A DNA stretch of 49,214 nt. Origin: an uncultured Lachnospiraceae bacterium (lineage in GTDB: Bacteria; Bacillota; Clostridia; Lachnospirales; Lachnospiraceae). The DNA lies in NCBI GenBank assembly GCA_949948715.1, contig CATLGW010000018.1:1-49214 (forward strand), given 5' to 3'. Under the pieces are notes generated by a model. It was given only the letters and a program-made list of their open reading frames with translations, was not told the DNA's origin and did no database searches. The stretch's first letter is position 1, and each line of letters opens with the position of its first letter. Made by a program: the position numbers and the translations under genes. Of the stretch, positions 33,481-41,839 are shown in pieces.

Positions 33481-34542
33481 ATGAATCGGGAGATTAAAAT
33501 AGGATACCGGCTGATCGGTCAGGATTCCCCCACCTTTATCGTGGCGGAGATGTCCGGCAACCACAGAATGGATTTCGACACGGCGGTGAAAATTATGGAG
33601 GCGGCCAAGGAGGCCGGGGCGGATGCCGTGAAAATACAGACCTACACCGCGGACACCATCACCTTAAACTGCGACGCGCCCTGCTTCCAGATCACCCAGG
33701 GGACTCTCTGGGACGGAATCACCCTCCATCAGCTCTACGAGCAGGCCTACACGCCCTGGGAGTGGCAGCCTGCGCTGAAGAAAAAGGCGGAGGAGCTGGG
33801 ACTTTTGTTCTTCTCATCTCCCTTTGACCATAGCAGTGTGGATTTCCTGGAGGAGATGGACGTGCCCGCCTACAAGATTGCCTCCTTTGAGATCAACGAC
33901 ATTCCCCTGATCAAAAAAATCGCGGGGCTGGGCAAGCCCATAATCCTTGCCACCGGAGTGGCAGGGCTGGGGGATATTGAGCTGGCGGTGCGCACCTGCA
34001 GGGAGGCGGGGAATGAGGATGTGATTCTGTTGAAGTGCTGTTCCGCTTATCCCACTCCCTATGAGGACATCAATCTGCGGACGATTCCCTCCCTGGGGGA
34101 GACCTTTGGCTGTATCACGGGACTGTCGGATCATTCCATGGGCCCTGCGGTGGCAGGGGCCGCCGTGGCGCTGGGGGCCCGGGTGGTGGAGAAGCATCTG
34201 ACTCTGCGGCGGGCCGACGGAGGGGCGGACGCGGCCTTCTCCATGGAACCCCGGGAATTTCAGGAGATGGTGGAGCATATACGCATCATAGAGAAGGCTC
34301 TGGGGAGAGTCACCTATGATTTGACTCCGGGGCAGGTCAGGGAGAGAGAGCACTCCCGCTCCCTGTTCGTGGCCGAGGACATGAAGGCGGGGGATGTGTT
34401 TACGCCCGGGAATCTGCGCTCCGTGAGGCCCTCCTGCGGCCTGCACACCATGTATTATGAGGAGCTTCTGGGAAAGCGGATTGCCAGGGACGCGCCCCTT
34501 GGCACACCCATGAGCTGGGATCTGGTGGACTGGACGGAGTGA
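33481..34542 (+). CDS. pseI: Pseudaminic acid synthase
   Basis: A 353-residue NeuB-family enzyme. The barrel has FIVAEMSGNHRMDFDTA (residues 19-35), GADAVKIQTYTADTIT, LFFSSPFDHSSVDFLE and LKCCSAYPTPYEDINL. The C-terminal antifreeze-like SAF domain contains RSLFVAEDMKAGDVF and NLRSVRPSCGL. AEMSGNH and KIQTYTADTIT are the PseI forms rather than the NeuB or LegI forms. It condenses phosphoenolpyruvate with the 6-deoxy-AltdiNAc-type sugar to give pseudaminic acid or its acyl variant. AAGGAG lies 8 bp before the ATG. It is the central and most diagnostic gene of the nonulosonic acid pathway here and appears complete. Confidence 0.9.
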   Translation: MNREIKIGYRLIGQDSPTFIVAEMSGNHRMDFDTAVKIMEAAKEAGADAVKIQTYTADTITLNCDAPCFQITQGTLWDGITLHQLYEQAYTPWEWQPALKKKAEELGLLFFSSPFDHSSVDFLEEMDVPAYKIASFEINDIPLIKKIAGLGKPIILATGVAGLGDIELAVRTCREAGNEDVILLKCCSAYPTPYEDINLRTIPSLGETFGCITGLSDHSMGPAVAGAAVALGARVVEKHLTLRRADGGADAAFSMEPREFQEMVEHIRIIEKALGRVTYDLTPGQVREREHSRSLFVAEDMKAGDVFTPGNLRSVRPSCGLHTMYYEELLGKRIARDAPLGTPMSWDLVDWTE

Positions 34543-34555
34543 CGGAGGCAGAGGT

Positions 34556-35608
34556 ATGTATGTGATTCGGGCGGACGGCAATGAGCGGACGGGGGCCGGG
34601 CATCTGATGAGATGCCTCACCGTGGCGGAGGCGCTGGCGAAAGAAGCGGGGGGCAGGGAGGAAATCCTGTTTTTCTGCGCCGACGAACTCTCGGCGGCCA
34701 TGGTTCGGGCCCGGGGCTTTGAGGTCAGGGTTTTTCACACGGATTACCGGCACTTGGAGCAGGAGCTTCCCCTGTGGGATAAAATTGGTATAATACCGGA
34801 TGTTATTTTAATAGACAGCTATTTTGTGACGGAGGGCTATCTGAGGGAGCTTGGAAAAAGGGGCGTGACGATTTTGCTGGATGATCTGCAGAATCGCTCC
34901 TACCCGGTGGACGGGGTAATCAATTACAATGTGTATGCGGAGCAGGCCGTCTACCAAAAGCTGTATGAAGGCACAAATACCAGGTGTTATGTCGGAGGAG
35001 ACTATGTGCCCCTGCGCCCCCAGTTTACGGGGTGCGCCTACGAGATGCGGGAGCAGGTCCGGGATGTGATGATCACGGTGGGAGGCGGGGATGCAGGTAA
35101 CATTACGGGCGATATTTTACAGGCGCTGGGAGAGGAGGAGCAGTCCCGGGGAGAGCGCCGGGAGATTTGCTATCACCTGGTGGTGGGCGGGCTGAATCCC
35201 CATCTGCGCAGGCTGGAGGGCGCGGCGGCGGGGAATCCTTTGGTGGTGCTGCACAGGGATGTGCGGGATATGGCCGGACTGATGTCCCGGTGCGATCTGG
35301 CCGTCACCGCCGGGGGAACCACAGTCTATGAACTGGCGGCTGTGGGCGTGCCCTTTATCTGTTTCTCCTGGGCGGAAAATCAGGAAAGGCTCACCGCCTA
35401 TGTGGAGAGCCGCAAAATCGCGGGATTTGCGGGGGCTTATCACAGGGACAAAGCGGGAACCACGGCCGGGCTGAGAAAGCTTTTTTCCCGGTTCTGCGGG
35501 GACTATAAATTGAGATACGAGTGTTATTTAAAGGAGCGTAAGCTTATAGACGGCCAGGGGGCGGGACGGATTGCCGGGGTGCTGAAAGGCCTTGGAAAAA
35601 AGGCGTAA
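34556..35608 (+). CDS. pseG: UDP-sugar hydrolase PseG
   Basis: A 350-residue GT-B-like hydrolase. The N-terminal IRADGNERTGAGHLMRC contains the catalytic His16 of the GxGH(V/L)MR motif. VILIDSYFVTEGYLREL and ITVGGGDAGN follow, then TAGGTTVYELAAVGVPF as the nucleotide-binding region of the second domain. PseG removes UDP from UDP-6-deoxy-AltdiNAc to supply the free sugar to PseI. The order pseH-pseI-pseG is unusual but complete for these steps. The gap to pseI is 13 bp, with GGAGG just upstream. A fused C-terminal acyltransferase, present in some relatives, is absent here. Confidence 0.85.
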   Translation: MYVIRADGNERTGAGHLMRCLTVAEALAKEAGGREEILFFCADELSAAMVRARGFEVRVFHTDYRHLEQELPLWDKIGIIPDVILIDSYFVTEGYLRELGKRGVTILLDDLQNRSYPVDGVINYNVYAEQAVYQKLYEGTNTRCYVGGDYVPLRPQFTGCAYEMREQVRDVMITVGGGDAGNITGDILQALGEEEQSRGERREICYHLVVGGLNPHLRRLEGAAAGNPLVVLHRDVRDMAGLMSRCDLAVTAGGTTVYELAAVGVPFICFSWAENQERLTAYVESRKIAGFAGAYHRDKAGTTAGLRKLFSRFCGDYKLRYECYLKERKLIDGQGAGRIAGVLKGLGKKA

Positions 35609-35677
35609 GGGCTGGCCCGGGGCGGGGCCGCCTGGGGTTTAACGCAAGCTTTATCTGTGACACGCAGAGGGATGGAT

Positions 35678-36520
35678 ATGAGAGGGAACGGCGGACGGGA
35701 AAAAATAATATATGGGCTCCTCTCCCTGGCCTGCTTTTGTCTGCTCTTGGGCCTGACGGGCAGAGAGCTTCTGCGGGAGCCGGAGAGAAAGGATGTTTCC
35801 GTGGTGCTCTTTGGGGACAGCATTCTGGGAGAATGCAGGGACGAGACCTCCGTGGGATGTAAGCTCCAGGAGCTTGCGGGGGTGCAGGTGTACAACGGCG
35901 CGATGGGGGGCACCAGCTTCGGGTATCTGGACCGGGGGATGCGGCTGGGGCACACGAAGGATTGCATGAGCATGGCTTCCCTGTCGGCCTCGGTGCGGGC
36001 CGGGGATTACAGTGTGCAGCGCTCCGCCCGGATCCGGGAGAGCTACACGGAGTATTTTCCGGAGACCATTCAGGGGCTTTCCCAGATTGACTTTGCATAT
36101 GTGGAGACTGTGTTTATCCAGTACGGCATGAATGATTATCACGGGGGCTCCCCCCTGGTCAACGAGGAGGATGCCTACGACGAATACACCTTCACCGGCG
36201 CCATACGAAGGTCGGTGAGGAATCTTCGGACGGCTTATCCCCATCTGAGAATCATTCTGGTGACGCCTACCTATAGCTGGTATCTGCCCAGGGAGCTGAC
36301 CTGTGAGGAGTACAATCCCGGGGGCGGCATTCTGGAGCGCTACGTGGAGGCGGAGATCAGTCTGGCCGCGGAGCTGGGGGTGGAGATTGTAGATGTGTAC
36401 CACGACTTTTATCCCCATGAGAGCTGGGAGGACTGGGAGATCTATACCAGGGACGGACTGCACCCCAACGAGGCGGGGCGGGAGCTTTTGGCCGGGACCC
36501 TGGCGGCCTGTCTGGAGTAG
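35678..36520 (+). CDS. Membrane-anchored SGNH hydrolase/esterase-like protein
   Basis: A 280-residue protein with an N-terminal anchor (about residues 9-26) and an extracytoplasmic SGNH domain. Block I is VVLFGDSILGE (GDS, catalytic Ser), block III QYGMNDYHGG (GxND) and block V DGLHPNEAG (DxxH), so the catalytic set is intact. A deacetylase or an acetyl transfer on the glycan is likely; the family cannot distinguish these. The ATG at 35678 has AGAGGG 6 bp upstream, while a GTG at 35657 and an ATG at 35672 are alternatives. It follows pseG by 69 bp and belongs to the same run of genes. It is distantly similar in layout to the protein at 47477. Confidence 0.8.
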   Translation: MRGNGGREKIIYGLLSLACFCLLLGLTGRELLREPERKDVSVVLFGDSILGECRDETSVGCKLQELAGVQVYNGAMGGTSFGYLDRGMRLGHTKDCMSMASLSASVRAGDYSVQRSARIRESYTEYFPETIQGLSQIDFAYVETVFIQYGMNDYHGGSPLVNEEDAYDEYTFTGAIRRSVRNLRTAYPHLRIILVTPTYSWYLPRELTCEEYNPGGGILERYVEAEISLAAELGVEIVDVYHDFYPHESWEDWEIYTRDGLHPNEAGRELLAGTLAACLE

Positions 36521-36609
36521 ACTGACAAAGCGCGGCGCATCTACGCGGGATGCGGCGTTTTCCGAATATGGTGAGTGAAAATGCCCCTTGGGGCGGAATG
36601 TGAGGAAAT

Positions 36610-38160
36610 ATGAAGAATCCCACCGAGACCCTTTTCTGGATTCGAACAAAAATAAAACCACAGTGGCGGGCCGCGTTCTGGTCCGTGCTTGTGGTAGGAT
36701 TGATGACGCATATGCCCGTTCTTCTGTCGGATATTCCCAATCATGACGGCCTGGGCAGTATGTATTTTGACCAGAATATGATTACCTCCGGCCGGTGGTT
36801 TCTGACGGTGGCCTGTGGACTTTCATCTTATTATAATCTGCCCTGGCTCATCGGACTCATAGGACTGTTCTGGCTAGCCTGCACCGCAGCAGCGCTGACG
36901 GAACTTTTGGAGCTGGAAAACAACCTGGCGGCGGCTCTCGTGGGCGGGCTCCTGGCGACCTTCCCGGCGCTGGCCTCCACCTTCGCCTATGTCTTTACTC
37001 TGGACGGATATATGCTGGCCCTGTTTCTGGCGGTGTTCTCTGTGCTTCTTGCGGGGAAATTCCGGCGAGGCTTTCTTGCCGGGGCGGTGTGCCTGGCCTT
37101 CAGCCTGGGGATTTATCAGGCGTATCTCTCCTTTGCCATGGCGCTGTGCCTGTACCGTGTGGCAGTCCTGGCCCTGGGGGAAGGGGACCTTCGGGAAAAG
37201 GTAAGGGGAATCCTGCGCTATCTCTATATGGGGGTGGGCGGAGGGGCCCTCTATTACGCGCTTTTACGGCTGCTTTTATGGATACAGGGAAAGGAACTGG
37301 CGCAGTATCAGGGGATAAACGGCATGGAGGGAGGAGGCGGGACAGGCCTTGGCGCGTCCCTTGTGCATATGTACCGGGATTTCATCTCCTTTTCCCTGAA
37401 GGGAAACGTGCTGTTTCACAATGGTTTTTCCGTCCTGGCCCTGTCCGTTTTGCTGCTGTTTGCGGTTTACACGGCCCTTGGGCTTATGAGGCGCAGAAAA
37501 TGGTGGAAGAATCCGGCATTTTTCGTTATAATAGTGGTACTGGCCGCGGGCTGTCCCCTGGCGTTTAACATTATCCTGCTGATATCGCCGGATGTGACCT
37601 ACCATCTGCTGATGCGCTATCAGTGGATTTTGATTCCCATTCTGCTCTTTGCCTTTGCGAGCCGGTATGGCGGGGAGGGACGGGGAAGCGCCGCTGTCTC
37701 CTGGGCCCTGTGCGGGGCTGCCCTGGTGACGGTATTCTGCTATGTGGTGACGGATAATATCGCTTATTCCAATCTACAGAAACGGTATGAGAAGACCTAT
37801 GCTTACTGTCTGCGGCTTTTAGACCGGATCGAACAGACCCCGGGATATTATCAGGGGATTCCCATAGCCGTGGTGGGAGTGGTGGGGGACGATCAGTTTC
37901 CCCTGACGGACATCACCGGGGACGTGACCTCGGGCATGGTGGGTATCGCCGGAGATCAGTTATTGTATACGGGGGCCAATTATCAGGAATTCATGAAGCA
38001 TTACCTGGGGGCCACGCTGAATTTCCTGCCCCCGGAGGAGTCGGGAAATATCTACTACTCCCAGGAATACATCGCCATGGAGAGCTTCCCCGGGGAGACC
38101 TCCGTGGGCATCATAGACGGGGTCCTGTGTGTGAAGACGGAAAACACAGGGCGGGATTAG
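36610..38160 (+). CDS. GtrII-like membrane glucosyltransferase-domain protein (second copy)
   Basis: A 516-residue polytopic protein. The first loop has PNHDGLGSMYFDQN (Asp46) and, 15 residues later, SGRWFLTVA (GRW at 61-63), the pattern of the Glucos_trans_II family (PF14264). About ten helices are followed by an extracytoplasmic end of about 110 residues. It is directly followed, 10 bp later, by a GtrB-like GT2, the enzyme class that makes the polyprenyl-phosphate sugar GtrII uses, so the pair is a functional unit. GAGGAAAT precedes the ATG. A paralog at 14698 has the same motif spacing. No GtrA-type flippase gene was seen next to it. Confidence 0.7.
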   Translation: MKNPTETLFWIRTKIKPQWRAAFWSVLVVGLMTHMPVLLSDIPNHDGLGSMYFDQNMITSGRWFLTVACGLSSYYNLPWLIGLIGLFWLACTAAALTELLELENNLAAALVGGLLATFPALASTFAYVFTLDGYMLALFLAVFSVLLAGKFRRGFLAGAVCLAFSLGIYQAYLSFAMALCLYRVAVLALGEGDLREKVRGILRYLYMGVGGGALYYALLRLLLWIQGKELAQYQGINGMEGGGGTGLGASLVHMYRDFISFSLKGNVLFHNGFSVLALSVLLLFAVYTALGLMRRRKWWKNPAFFVIIVVLAAGCPLAFNIILLISPDVTYHLLMRYQWILIPILLFAFASRYGGEGRGSAAVSWALCGAALVTVFCYVVTDNIAYSNLQKRYEKTYAYCLRLLDRIEQTPGYYQGIPIAVVGVVGDDQFPLTDITGDVTSGMVGIAGDQLLYTGANYQEFMKHYLGATLNFLPPEESGNIYYSQEYIAMESFPGETSVGIIDGVLCVKTENTGRD

Positions 38161-38170
38161 GGGGTGCGGC

Positions 38171-39127
38171 ATGGCGCTTTTATCGGTGGTCCTACCGGCG
38201 TACAATGAAGAACAGAATATCGGCAACACTGCCCGGACCCTGGGGGAGCTTTTGGAGAGCTGCGGAATCGACTATGAGCTGGTGTTTATCAGCGACGGGT
38301 CGGTGGATGGCACCTTCGGGGAGATTCAGCGGGCTGCGGCGGGAAACCCGAGAGTGCGGGGAGCGGAATTTTCCCGCAATTTCGGCAAGGAGGCCGGGAT
38401 TTTCGCGGGGCTTGAGCTGGCCGGCGGGGACGCCGTCATCGTTATGGACTGCGATTTGCAGCATCCCCCCGAGGTGATTCCCCAGATGTGGAAGCTCTGG
38501 CAGGAGGGGGCGGAGATCGTGGAGGGCATCAAATCCGACAGAGGCAGAGAGAGCCTGGGGTACAAGCTCTCCGCAGGACTGTTTTACCGGATTATGAGCC
38601 GGCTCATCCGCATGGACATGAAATCCTCCTCGGATTTCAAGCTCCTGGACCGCAAGGTGGTGAAGGTGCTGCTCACGCTTCCGGAGCGCAACACCTTTTT
38701 CAGGGCGTTGACCTTCTGGGCGGGTTTCCGCACGGAGAGCGTGACCTACGAGGTGCAGGAGAGGAGGTTCGGGGAGAGCAAGTGGTCCTTTTTCAGCCTG
38801 ATGCGGTATGCCGTAACCAACGCTACCTCCTTCAGCACACTGCCGCTGCAGGCGGTGACGGTGATGGGGGTGATCTCCATTCTGTTCAGCGTCATTCTGG
38901 CGTTTCAGACCCTGGTGCGGTATCTGACGGGGACGGCGGTGGAGGGATTTACCACGGTGATCCTGCTGATTCTGATTATCGGCGGGTTTCTGATGCTGAG
39001 TCTGGGCGTCATAGGGCATTATATCGCCAGAATCTATGAGGAGGTGAAGGGACGCCCCAAATACATTATCAGCCGGACCACGGAGAATGTGCCGGAGTCG
39101 GTGAAGGGAATCTGGAAGAAGCCGTAA
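38171..39127 (+). CDS. GtrB-like polyprenyl-phosphate glycosyltransferase (GT2)
   Basis: A 318-residue protein with a GT-A domain: LSVVLPAYNEEQNI, FISDGSVDGT, MDCDLQHPPEV (Asp93, Asp95) and SRNFGKEAGIFAGL. Two C-terminal membrane helices follow (about 233-257 and 268-293), then IGHYIARIYEEVKGRPKYI. This is the DPM1/GtrB arrangement: transfer of a sugar from a nucleotide donor to undecaprenyl phosphate at the inner membrane face. It presumably feeds the GtrII-like enzymes here and possibly the other polytopic transferases. The gene starts 10 bp after the GtrII-like gene. A perfect 10-bp inverted repeat overlaps its last codon. Confidence 0.85.
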   Translation: MALLSVVLPAYNEEQNIGNTARTLGELLESCGIDYELVFISDGSVDGTFGEIQRAAAGNPRVRGAEFSRNFGKEAGIFAGLELAGGDAVIVMDCDLQHPPEVIPQMWKLWQEGAEIVEGIKSDRGRESLGYKLSAGLFYRIMSRLIRMDMKSSSDFKLLDRKVVKVLLTLPERNTFFRALTFWAGFRTESVTYEVQERRFGESKWSFFSLMRYAVTNATSFSTLPLQAVTVMGVISILFSVILAFQTLVRYLTGTAVEGFTTVILLILIIGGFLMLSLGVIGHYIARIYEEVKGRPKYIISRTTENVPESVKGIWKKP

Positions 39128-39149
39128 GCCGCGGGAGAACGGCTTACGG
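39122..39149. repeat. Perfect inverted repeat after the GtrB-like gene
   Basis: CCGTAAGCCG and CGGCTTACGG (10 bp each) with an 8-base loop, overlapping the stop codon. No T-run follows, so it is more likely a transcript-stabilising hairpin or a weak attenuator than a full terminator. Confidence 0.6.
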
Positions 39150-39232
39150 GGACAATACGGGACAAGGGTTGGACAAAAACGCGGGTTCAACTTACGTTTG
39201 ACAGCGCGCCGCAACGTGCAGATGGGAAAAAG

Positions 39233-40363
39233 ATGATCAATTTTAATGTGCCTCCCTGCGGGGAAAAGGCTGTGGAATATATCAGGGAATGTGTGAGGGA
39301 CCAGAAAATATGCGGGGACGGGAAGTACACCAGGCTGTGCAGCCAGTGGATTGAGGAGCGCACGAAGACCGCCAAGTGTCTGCTGACCACCTCCTGCACC
39401 CATGCCACGGAGATGGCGGCTTTGCTTTCGGGAGTCGGGGAGGGGGACGAGGTTATCATGCCCTCCTATACCTTTGTTTCCACGGCCAACGCCTTTGTGC
39501 TGCGGGGGGCCGTACCGGTGTTCGTGGATATCCGTCCGGATACCATGAACCTGGACGAGAGGCTGATAGAGGATGCCGTCACCCCCAGGACGAAGGCCAT
39601 CGCACCGGTGCATTATGCGGGGGTGGCCTGCGAGATGGACACCATCATGGAGATCGCGTCCAGACGGGGGCTTATGGTGATCGAGGATGCGGCTCAGGGG
39701 ATCATGGCCACCTACAAGGGGAGGGCCCTGGGTACCTTCGGGGATTACGGGTGCTTCAGCTTCCATGAGACGAAGAATTACAGCATGGGGGAGGGCGGAG
39801 CCCTGTTGATCCGGGATAAAGAGCGGATCGAGGACGCGGAGATCATCCGGGAGAAGGGGACCAACCGCAGCAAGTATTTCCGGGGACAGATCGACAAGTA
39901 TACCTGGATGGACCAGGGCTCCTCCTACCTCCCCAGCGATATGAACGCGGCGTATCTCTACGCTCAGTTGGAGATGGCGGAGGAGATCAACGACGCCCGT
40001 CTAAGCTGCTGGAACAGGTACTATGAGAGACTAAGGCCCCTGGAGGCGGCCGGGAGACTGAAGCTGCCCGTGGTGCCGGAGGGCTGTGTGCACAATGCCC
40101 ATATGTTCTACATCAGGGTACGGGACCTGGAGGAGAGAACGGCTCTGATCGCGTTTTTGAGCAAGAATGGGATTCATTCCGTCTTCCACTACATTCCTCT
40201 CCACACCGCTCCCGCGGGCTTAAGATTCGGGCGCTTCCATGGGGAAGACCGCCATACCACGAGGGAGAGCGAACGTCTGGCCCGTCTGCCCATGTATTAC
40301 GGTCTGTCTTTGGAGCAGGTGGATGCTATCTGTGACACGGTGGAACGGTTTTTTCAGAGATAG
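39233..40363 (+). CDS. wecE: dTDP-4-amino-4,6-dideoxygalactose transaminase (WecE/RffA)
   Basis: A 376-residue DegT-family PLP enzyme that follows the WecE/RffA sequence closely: KICGDGKYTRLCSQW, LLTTSCTHATEMAALL, MPSYTFVSTANAFVLRG, VHYAGVACEMDTIM, and FHETKNYSMGEGGA with the PLP Lys181. It aminates dTDP-4-keto-6-deoxyglucose to dTDP-Fuc4N (4-amino-4,6-dideoxygalactose). This sugar is different from the PseC product, so a second amino sugar is probably part of the glycan. RmlA/RmlB for the precursor are not in the window. A 105-bp gap with an inverted repeat separates it from the GtrB-like gene. Confidence 0.85.
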   Translation: MINFNVPPCGEKAVEYIRECVRDQKICGDGKYTRLCSQWIEERTKTAKCLLTTSCTHATEMAALLSGVGEGDEVIMPSYTFVSTANAFVLRGAVPVFVDIRPDTMNLDERLIEDAVTPRTKAIAPVHYAGVACEMDTIMEIASRRGLMVIEDAAQGIMATYKGRALGTFGDYGCFSFHETKNYSMGEGGALLIRDKERIEDAEIIREKGTNRSKYFRGQIDKYTWMDQGSSYLPSDMNAAYLYAQLEMAEEINDARLSCWNRYYERLRPLEAAGRLKLPVVPEGCVHNAHMFYIRVRDLEERTALIAFLSKNGIHSVFHYIPLHTAPAGLRFGRFHGEDRHTTRESERLARLPMYYGLSLEQVDAICDTVERFFQR

Positions 40364-40372
40364 GAGAAGGGT

Positions 40373-41812
40373 ATGAGGAGAGGGGCAAGAGCGCTTGGGG
40401 CCGTCACCGGCGGAATCTGTGTGATCGGGCTCAGTGTGCAGATTCTCCTGGGATTGACCTGGATGGTCTGTAACTTTGCCGGATTTCAAAAATTCGGAGA
40501 CAGCTATCTATACTTGAAGAGCAGCGGGACCTTTCTGTGCGACGAGTACACGGGCATTCTCTATCCCGCCCTGATGCTGCTTGCAAGGGGGATAGAGGGA
40601 ATTCTGCGACTCCCCGGCAGGAGCATTCTGTATCTGCTCCAATTGAGCGCGGCCTTTTTTGCCGCCCGGTTTTTCCTTTCGTCGGTCTGCCCTGTCCGGG
40701 GCTTCTGGAGGGAATGGGGGAGTCTGGCGATCCTCACCTATCCCATGGCCATGCAATGCCATCTGGCGGTGCTGCCGGATTCCCTGGCGGGCTCTGTCTT
40801 TTTGCTGGAACTGGCTGGCCTTTGGCGTCTTGCGGAGAACGGAGGGAGGACGGATGCCGCGGGACTTGCGAAAACGGCAGCCTGCTGGCTGGTTATGGCC
40901 CTCTTGAAGCCCGAGTACCTCTATCTGGGCGCCGTTCCCGTTATCTTGATGTTTCTGTACGGAATGCTGCGAAGAAACGGGAGGGCGTCCGGGCAGGTTT
41001 TTCGAAACCTGGTGATCGTGGCCGCCGTAGGAGGCATCATTGTGGCCATGAACGATCTGACCCAGGTGGAGGGAGCCTACGGGCGGGTCCGTCTTAGTCT
41101 GAATGCCGCCATGTTCAGCAGAATGTCCTGGTCCACCTTTCAGGGCACCTACGGTATGTGGCCGGAGGAGATGCGGGAGTGCGTGGACGAGGGTATGGCC
41201 AGGGAGTCGTCCCTGTACCCGGACAATATGCTGGGTATCGCGGGGGAAGCTCTGGAACAGGGGCTGGGGCCTGAGCGGGCAAAGGAGATGTTCGGAGTGG
41301 CCGCAGAATTTTCCCGGACCTACTATGGGGAGCGGATCCGTCATGAGATCCTGTGGGACGTGCTGGGCTACGGATTTGCCCCGGTGATCTCGGAGCTTAT
41401 GCTGAACAATCGGGGATATGACTCCTATTGCACGAGAAATTATGAGATTATGCGGGGGAGAACCCCTCTTTTGACCAAATATTATTACCACTATGGATGC
41501 TGGTGGTTTGGCCCTGGGCTGGTCCTGGCCGGTCTGCTTTGGCTGGGGAGCTGCCTCCCGGGATTTTTGAGGGCAAGACGGGGAGCCTGGGACAAAGGGG
41601 CTGTTCTTGGCCGGGGGTTTTGTCTGGCCGGGATTTTTCTGTCCTGCGGGGCTCTGGCAGGCTGGTATGCCATGAGGGGAGGAGGCGTCTTTGACTACAA
41701 GCAGACCATTGTGATCGGGTGCCTCTTTACCGCCTGGACGGTGTGGGGCAGTCTGCGGGGGATGGCGGGTATTGGCGGGGAGAACGGAGCCGGGAGCGGA
41801 TCGGTAGATTAG
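40373..41812 (+). CDS. Polytopic membrane protein, family not recognised
   Basis: A 479-residue protein with about nine hydrophobic helices. The first extracytoplasmic loop is FGDSYLYLKSSGTFLCDEYTGILYP and contains two acidic positions in the place where GT-C enzymes keep a catalytic Asp. A large loop (about residues 220-345) without helices contains WSTFQGTYGMWPEEMREC. I cannot name the family. It starts 9 bp after wecE with AGGAGAAGGGT as ribosome site, so it is co-expressed; a role in transferring or polymerising the wecE-derived sugar is guesswork from position. Confidence 0.6.
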   Translation: MRRGARALGAVTGGICVIGLSVQILLGLTWMVCNFAGFQKFGDSYLYLKSSGTFLCDEYTGILYPALMLLARGIEGILRLPGRSILYLLQLSAAFFAARFFLSSVCPVRGFWREWGSLAILTYPMAMQCHLAVLPDSLAGSVFLLELAGLWRLAENGGRTDAAGLAKTAACWLVMALLKPEYLYLGAVPVILMFLYGMLRRNGRASGQVFRNLVIVAAVGGIIVAMNDLTQVEGAYGRVRLSLNAAMFSRMSWSTFQGTYGMWPEEMRECVDEGMARESSLYPDNMLGIAGEALEQGLGPERAKEMFGVAAEFSRTYYGERIRHEILWDVLGYGFAPVISELMLNNRGYDSYCTRNYEIMRGRTPLLTKYYYHYGCWWFGPGLVLAGLLWLGSCLPGFLRARRGAWDKGAVLGRGFCLAGIFLSCGALAGWYAMRGGGVFDYKQTIVIGCLFTAWTVWGSLRGMAGIGGENGAGSGSVD

Positions 41813-41839
41813 ATTGCGGAAAGGACGCGGAAGGCGGCT

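Noticed and set aside
38192..39766. Leftward open frame of about 520 codons opposite the GtrB-like gene and wecE
   Set aside because: Same antisense pattern; the plus-strand genes carry full catalytic motifs.
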